Below are positions 59,816 to 64,000 of a stretch of 64,000 bases of DNA, one piece after another. Position 1 is the stretch's first letter, and each line of letters starts with the position of its first letter. Position numbers and translations under genes: made by a program. The notes under the pieces were generated by a model, which saw only the letters and a program-made list of their open reading frames with translations, ran no database searches and was not told where the DNA came from. Origin of the DNA: JBJHBP01 sp050485685 (GTDB taxonomy: Bacteria > Pseudomonadota > Gammaproteobacteria > Steroidobacterales > Rariloculaceae); assembly GCA_050485685.1 (NCBI GenBank), contig JBJHBW010000002.1, forward strand, positions 167,053 to 231,052, in the 5' to 3' direction.

Positions 59816-61273
59816 ATGAAACCAGTCATAAGCAAACTTCAATGTGCCATGATCGCGGCCGGATGCGCTGCAATGCCGGCGCTCGTCGCGCAGGCCCAGA
59901 TCAACGATTCGGTTCGTGGTGCGCCCAGTGAAGCCAATCACTTCCTTGCCACGCCTGACGGCTGGCGACACCCGATGACTCCGTGGGGCGAGCCGGACAT
60001 CCAGGCGACGCTGGACATGATGCAGGCGTCGCGCGTGCCGCTTGAGCGCTGTGCGGATAATCATCGGCCTGGACCGGTCTGTGATCCGGATCTGGCCTGG
60101 CATCCCGAAGACGAACACAACGAGCGCATGGCGGCCTACTTCGAACAGTTCGGTGGCGGTGCCTCGATCGAAGAACTCGTCGAGCGTGGCGATTTCCGTG
60201 CCGCGATGCGCGCCGGCCAGGTCAACCGCATTCCGCAGAGGCAGACCAACCTGATCGTCGACCCGCCGAACGGCATGCTGCCCGAGCTCACACGCGAAGG
60301 AAAACTGCGCGGCTTCGAGATGGGCAGTGACTGGGCACTGCCGGGTGAGAACATCACGTTCGACTGGACCGACAACTTCGACAGCTGGGACCGCTGCATC
60401 ACACGAGGCATGCCTTCGATGATGATGCCTTACCGCTACAACGGCGGCTTCCGCATCTGGCAGACGCCCGGCTATGTGGTCTTCGACGTAGAGATGATCC
60501 ATGACGCGAGGATCATTCCGACCGACGGCCGCCCGCACGTGGACAGCAATATCCGTCAATGGCGTGGTGACTCACGCGGCCGCTGGGAAGGGACCACTCT
60601 GGTCATAGAGACCACGAACTTTCCGGATGGCCTGCGCATCATGAATCCGCTGATCAACCTGGCCGTGCAGGGATCCCCTCCCGGCAACCGGTTTGCGCAC
60701 AGCGACCAGATGAAGATCACGGAACGGATAGTGCGCCTGAACGACGATGAGTGGCTGTATGAAATCACGACCGAGGATCCGGTCATTCTGACTGCACCGT
60801 TCACTGTCCGTTACCCGATGCGCCACGATGGTGAGTACTGGTGGCCGGAGTATGCCTGCCACGAAGGCAACACCATTGTGCGTTACTTCACCGAGACGAG
60901 TCGCTACGAGCGCGAGAATCCGAGGACGGAACCGCCGCAGCCTCCACTGGAGGCACCGGCCGCGATTGCCGAGGCGCTGGAAGGCCGCTGGGTGGGCCGC
61001 CCGTATATCGCATCGATCGATCTGGACATAGAGATCGAGTTCAGAAGGAACGCCGACGGCACATTGAGCCACCGCCTGGTCGGCACGACTCTGGGTGAAA
61101 TCGATCTGCCACTGCGCAACCTGCGCCTTAACGGCCAGCAACTGCAGTTCACGTTCCCGAACATCGATCCGTGGAACGCAGCTGTGACGCTGACCGATGA
61201 AGGTACTCTGGAAGGCGGCATATTCAACATTCAGGGCACGATGCCGGTGACCTTCCATCGCGTGGGTTCGTGA
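59816..61273 (+). CDS. Secreted protein of unknown function
   Basis: 485-aa exported protein with a signal peptide (1-27, cleavage near AQA-Q). It is rich in Trp/Tyr/Asp and has conserved-looking blocks: HPMTPWGEPDIQATLD (52-67), RCITRGMPSMMMPYRYNGGFRIWQTPGYVVF (199-229), RRWRGDSRGRWEGTTLVIETTNF-like stretch (252-274). Proteins of this kind occur in many copies in Acidobacteria and some marine Gammaproteobacteria, but their function is unknown to me. The last 100 residues (about 390-485) look like a separate beta-rich domain. It follows glmS by 119 bp and precedes a CHRD protein by 25 bp. Confidence 0.75.
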   Translation: MKPVISKLQCAMIAAGCAAMPALVAQAQINDSVRGAPSEANHFLATPDGWRHPMTPWGEPDIQATLDMMQASRVPLERCADNHRPGPVCDPDLAWHPEDEHNERMAAYFEQFGGGASIEELVERGDFRAAMRAGQVNRIPQRQTNLIVDPPNGMLPELTREGKLRGFEMGSDWALPGENITFDWTDNFDSWDRCITRGMPSMMMPYRYNGGFRIWQTPGYVVFDVEMIHDARIIPTDGRPHVDSNIRQWRGDSRGRWEGTTLVIETTNFPDGLRIMNPLINLAVQGSPPGNRFAHSDQMKITERIVRLNDDEWLYEITTEDPVILTAPFTVRYPMRHDGEYWWPEYACHEGNTIVRYFTETSRYERENPRTEPPQPPLEAPAAIAEALEGRWVGRPYIASIDLDIEIEFRRNADGTLSHRLVGTTLGEIDLPLRNLRLNGQQLQFTFPNIDPWNAAVTLTDEGTLEGGIFNIQGTMPVTFHRVGS

Positions 61274-61298
61274 GCGGAGCAAGAGGGAAGTACATACA

Positions 61299-61751
61299 AT
61301 GAAAATCAGACTCGAACTCCGCCGCAGCGTCGTCGCGCTGGCTGCAGCCGCCTTCGCATTGCTGATGGCACCGCTGGCCGCATCCGCCGAGGAAGTCTCG
61401 TTCACCGCGTCATTGTCGGGGCCGCCGGCTTCCGGTGAACCCAATGGCCGCGGTGAGGCAACGCTGGTTCTGAATCCCGAGACCAACGATGTTCGCGTGC
61501 GACTGACGTACTCGAACATCTCCCGGCCTTCGGCACTTCACATTCGCAGGGGTACGACAGGGACGGACGGCAACATCATGGTGCCGATCGAGATCGACAG
61601 CGATGACGGCAGCACGCTGACAGGCAGTCGTGTCTCGGCCAAGCCCGACGCGATCAGGATGATCCTCACATGGCCGGGTGATTACTACCTGGTCGTCATC
61701 ACGCCCGATCGTCCGGTCGGTGCGTTGCGTGGTTTGATGCGAAGGCAGTAA
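61299..61751 (+). CDS. Secreted CHRD-domain protein
   Basis: 150-aa exported protein with a signal peptide (about 1-32) and a CHRD (chordin-like) domain: VSFTASLSGPPASGEPNGRGEATLVLNPETNDVRVRLTYSNISRPSALHIRRGTTG. Such bacterial domains are of unknown role, possibly ligand or metal binding at the envelope. It lies 25 bp after the 485-aa secreted protein, so the two may be co-transcribed. Confidence 0.85.
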   Translation: MKIRLELRRSVVALAAAAFALLMAPLAASAEEVSFTASLSGPPASGEPNGRGEATLVLNPETNDVRVRLTYSNISRPSALHIRRGTTGTDGNIMVPIEIDSDDGSTLTGSRVSAKPDAIRMILTWPGDYYLVVITPDRPVGALRGLMRRQ

Positions 61752-61760
61752 CAGCTGAAG

Positions 61761-61785
61761 GGGTCGCCTGCTCTGCAGGCGACCC
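61761..61785. terminator. Bidirectional hairpin between CHRD and HAD genes
   Basis: Perfect 11-bp GC-rich stem (61761-61771 and 61775-61785) with a 3-nt loop, between convergent genes. Only weak T-runs flank it, but its position suggests termination on both strands. Confidence 0.65.
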
Positions 61786-61805
61786 TGCTACTTCCACTTA
61801 TTCCG

Positions 61806-62591
61806 TTACTGTTCTATTTCGTCGATCAGAGCCGCCACCGATTCCTCGATACGGGTGGGGCGGAACGGATATGTTTCCGCGAGCTTGCGATCGGCGATGC
61901 CCGTCAGTACCAGCACCGTGCGCATGCCTGCCTCGATGCCTGAAATAATGTCGGTGTCCATGCGGTCGCCGATCATCACCGTGGACTGCGAATGCGCGTC
62001 TATTGCACGCAGCGCCGACCGCATCATCAGCGGATTCGGCTTGCCTACGTAATAGGGTTTGACACCGGATGCCCGCGAGATCATCGCGGCCACGGAGCCC
62101 GTGGCCGGAAGTGGTCCTTCCGGTGACGGACTGGTGTCGTCCGGGTTGGTCGCAATAAAGCGGGCGCCGCCCTGTATCAGGCGAATGCCCTGGGTGATGC
62201 GTTCGAAACTGTAGGTGCGGGTCTCTCCCAGCACAACATAGTCCGGATGGTGCTCGGTCTGTGTATAACCGGCCTCGTACAACGCGGTCGTCAGGCCGCT
62301 CTCACCAATGATGAACGCGGATCCGTCAGGCCTCTGGTCGCTGAGAAAGCGCGCCGTTGCCAGCGCCGATGTCCAGATGTCGCCGTCGCTGACCTCCAGA
62401 CCCAGGCGCCTGAGATGCGCGGCAAGATCGCGGGGAGTGTGACGGGAGTTGTTGGTGAGGATCAGGAACCGCTTGCCCGCTTCCCTCAGCCGGGCAATGA
62501 AACGGTCGGCACCGGGCACCAAGTGATTTTCCCGGATGATCACGCCATCCATATCCATCAGGTAACTTTCAACTGGCCTGGTTGTTGTCAA
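61806..62591 (-). CDS. HAD-IIA family phosphatase, NagD-like
   Basis: 261-aa phosphatase with HAD motif I YLMDMDGVI (D13, D15), LTNNSRHTPRDLA, KPNPLMMRSAL (motif III Lys) and MIGDRMDTDI (motif IV). These are the marks of NagD/PGP-type sugar-phosphate or p-nitrophenyl phosphatases. The TTG at 62591 has GGAG eight bases upstream; a GTG at 62600 and ATG at 62651 are less well placed. Physiological substrate unknown. Confidence 0.9.
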   Translation of the reverse strand: MTTTRPVESYLMDMDGVIIRENHLVPGADRFIARLREAGKRFLILTNNSRHTPRDLAAHLRRLGLEVSDGDIWTSALATARFLSDQRPDGSAFIIGESGLTTALYEAGYTQTEHHPDYVVLGETRTYSFERITQGIRLIQGGARFIATNPDDTSPSPEGPLPATGSVAAMISRASGVKPYYVGKPNPLMMRSALRAIDAHSQSTVMIGDRMDTDIISGIEAGMRTVLVLTGIADRKLAETYPFRPTRIEESVAALIDEIEQ

Positions 62592-62753
62592 CGCGCTCAC
62601 TCCGGAAAACGTGCAATGGAAGCCGCCCGACTCCGCGGCGTGCCTGTGCATTGTATTGTGGCATGAATGCAGGCTTCGAAGATCGCGGCCCCGTCGCTCG
62701 CAGCATTTGTGACCGGCGCTCCAGGTGCGCGGGCATGCCCGATGGGCACCTCC

Positions 62754-63746
62754 CTAACCAGTATCCTGATCCGGCAAAGCACGAAACGGACTACGGACGC
62801 CCGCAAACTTCTGCCCCAGCACGTGCGTATAGATCTGCGTCGTGCGGATATCCGCGTGCCCGAGCAGCTCCTGGACCGTGCGGATATCAACACCGTTGCG
62901 CAGCAGCTCCGTCGCGAACGTATGCCGGAACGTGTGACACCCCGCGGGCTTGTCGATGCGCGCAGCGCGCACCGCCACCTTTACGGCCCGCTGGACACTG
63001 CTGATATGAACGTGATGCCGCACCGCGAGCCCATCGTCATCGACACAGATGTTCATAGACGGAAACAACCACTGCCATGCAAGTGTTTGACCTGCGTTGG
63101 GGTACTTGCGTGCCAGTGCGAACGGCAACGTCACCGGTATGTGATTGCCTCGCGCATGTTGGCGCACGAACGCGTCGCGGACCCGGCCGCGGTACGTGAG
63201 CAGCGTCGGTGCCAGTGCCTCCGGCACCAGCGTCGTGCGATCCTTGCCACCCTTGCCGTCGCGCACCGTGATCACGAGCCGATCGAGATCGAGATCCTTG
63301 TAGCGCAGCCGCGCACACTCCGACACCCGAAGCCCCGACCCGTACATCAGCGCAGCCATCAGCCGCCAGGGGTCGACGAGCCTGCCAATCACCGCCATGG
63401 CTTCTTCATGCGTGAGCACTGCGGGCAGCCGCGGCGGTTTGCGTGCGCGCACGATACCGGCAATTTCACCCAGCGGCCTTTCGATCACATGGGCGTACAG
63501 AAACACCAGTGCGTTAAGCGCCTGATTCTGTGTGGACGTTGCCACCTTTCGCTCCACCGCCAGCCAGGACAGAAACTCACCGACTTCCGGTTCGGCCATG
63601 GTCTGTGGATGGCGCTTGCCGTGAAACAGGATGTACATCCGGATCCAGTACCAGTAGGACTTCTCGGTACGCACGCTGTAGCGCCGCGTGCGTATCGCCG
63701 TTCGGACCTGCTCCCGAAGGCGCCCCCTGCGCCGCACGTCAGACAC
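62754..63746 (-). CDS. intI: Integron-type tyrosine recombinase (IntI)
   Basis: Site-specific recombinase of 330 aa, with GTG at 63746 placed eight bases after GGGAG (63755 is an alternative). The core-binding domain has RRYSVRTEKSYWYWIRMYILFHGKRHP; the catalytic domain has Arg140 (YGSGLRVSEC), Lys near 165-168 (GKGGKDR), HTFRHTF (H271, R274), GHADIRTTQIYTH (H297, nucleophile Tyr306). The insertion FALARKYPNAGQTLAWQWLFPS (209-230) is the patch found only in integron integrases and separates it from XerC/XerD. The gene reads away from the right edge, so attI and any cassette array would lie beyond 63755. Confidence 0.9.
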   Translation of the reverse strand: MSDVRRRGRLREQVRTAIRTRRYSVRTEKSYWYWIRMYILFHGKRHPQTMAEPEVGEFLSWLAVERKVATSTQNQALNALVFLYAHVIERPLGEIAGIVRARKPPRLPAVLTHEEAMAVIGRLVDPWRLMAALMYGSGLRVSECARLRYKDLDLDRLVITVRDGKGGKDRTTLVPEALAPTLLTYRGRVRDAFVRQHARGNHIPVTLPFALARKYPNAGQTLAWQWLFPSMNICVDDDGLAVRHHVHISSVQRAVKVAVRAARIDKPAGCHTFRHTFATELLRNGVDIRTVQELLGHADIRTTQIYTHVLGQKFAGVRSPFRALPDQDTG

Positions 63747-64000
63747 TGCGCCCACTCCCTGCCTGACGGCAACAATCAGATTGTCAGCGTGTCACATACC
63801 TTGCAATGACGCCTATCGTGATATATACCCGGAACCATTAGATTCACAGATTACAGCGCGCTGCATAAGTACGAGTAAAGAATTCAGGCATGGCTGAACA
63901 GGGATGTTTAAGGACTTCGACGCCACCATCCGCACCGCCATCCGTAATATCGCGGCGCGCACGAATATTGAATATTTCTGCGCTCTGTCTAGTGAAAGTT
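63747..64000. other. Region upstream of intI, possible attI zone
   Basis: AT-richer than the rest of the window. It holds TTGCAA (63802) and a TATATA run near 63823 on the plus strand that could be a promoter, but no attC-type inverted cores (GTTRRRY/RYYYAAC) or LexA box are visible. The last bases are AAAGTT at 64000, so a GTT core could continue past the edge. Confidence 0.45.
63904..64000 (+). CDS. Partial open frame at right edge, possible first cassette gene
   Basis: ATG after ACAGGG, reading MFKDFDATIRTAIRNIAARTNI and staying open to the window end, divergent from intI. No homology can be recognised. A competing open frame starts at 63890 in another phase. It may be a real gene or chance. 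Confidence 0.25.
   Translation, partial: MFKDFDATIRTAIRNIAARTNIEYFCALSSES

Noticed and set aside
62745..62760. GTTAGG-like core next to the intI stop, as a possible attC half-site
   Set aside because: The seventh base breaks GTTRRRY and there is no paired RYYYAAC core with the right spacing; it is part of the intI 3' coding end.
1..64000. CRISPR arrays, rRNA and tRNA genes, prophage or IS transposases
   Set aside because: No regular spaced repeats, no T-arm-like tRNA segments and no transposase or phage structural genes were seen on reading through.

Overview
The window is a contiguous chromosomal segment around the replication origin of a gammaproteobacterium of moderately high GC. The block gyrB-recF-dnaN-dnaA / rpmH-rnpA-yidC-mnmE ... 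mnmG-rsmG-parA-parB-atpIBEFHAGDC ... glmU-glmS is the classical gammaproteobacterial origin neighbourhood. Its left flank (GlyRS-gmhB-plsC-gyrB) matches the gene order known from Pseudomonas-type origins. Lipid A biosynthesis (lpxA), Nqr and an AtpE with a proton-type aspartate show a Gram-negative bacterium using both Na+ and H+ circuits. DUF5916, CHRD and an abundant secreted family of unknown function are reminiscent of Woeseia/Steroidobacter-like lineages, but the taxon cannot be fixed from this sequence alone. Frequent GTG/TTG starts are supported by Shine-Dalgarno positions in several genes.

Layout. 1-3.2 kb: partial uppP, two tandem crcB genes and trmL (minus), then a class 1B-type pyrD (plus). 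3.3-6.3 kb: a TGS GTPase, then lpxA with a GnnA-like dehydrogenase. 6.3-10.9 kb: nitrogen regulation operon glnA-DUF4124-ntrB-ntrC with a sigma-54 promoter and candidate NtrC sites. 11.2-14.1 kb: dimeric GlyRS, gmhB and a PlsC-type acyltransferase. 14.3-24.4 kb: origin core, with two parS sites inside recF and DnaA boxes on both sides of dnaA. 24.4-28.6 kb: accessory minus-strand genes (degenerate GGDEF protein, NatAB-type ABC exporter, secreted alpha/beta hydrolase) placed between mnmE and mnmG. 28.8-34.1 kb: mnmG, a diheme cytochrome c, rsmG, parA, parB. 34.2-41.5 kb: ATP synthase operon. 41.5-47.8 kb: a DUF5916 outer-membrane protein and a compact nap operon (napE-napA-napB-napC, no napD). 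47.8-55.1 kb (minus): nqrABCDEF-apbE-nqrM. 55.3-59.7 kb: CBS protein, flavin reductase, glmU, glmS. 59.8-62.6 kb: two secreted proteins and a NagD-like HAD phosphatase. 62.7-64 kb: an integron-type tyrosine recombinase at the right edge.

How the genes fit together. Nqr (with its flavinylation enzyme ApbE and iron-delivery factor NqrM) oxidises NADH and feeds quinol to, among others, the NapC-NapB-NapA periplasmic nitrate reductase encoded convergently. The ATP synthase uses the resulting ion gradient. ParA/ParB and the parS sites organise segregation of the origin. GlmS/GlmU supply UDP-GlcNAc, the substrate of LpxA; UppP recycles undecaprenyl phosphate for the envelope. The most notable points are the integron integrase at the edge, in-place replacement of tetrameric GlyRS by the dimeric type, parS sites embedded in recF, two copies of an unusual palindromic intergenic element in opposite orientation, a nap operon without napD, and a lone lpxA paired with a putative nucleotide-sugar dehydrogenase.
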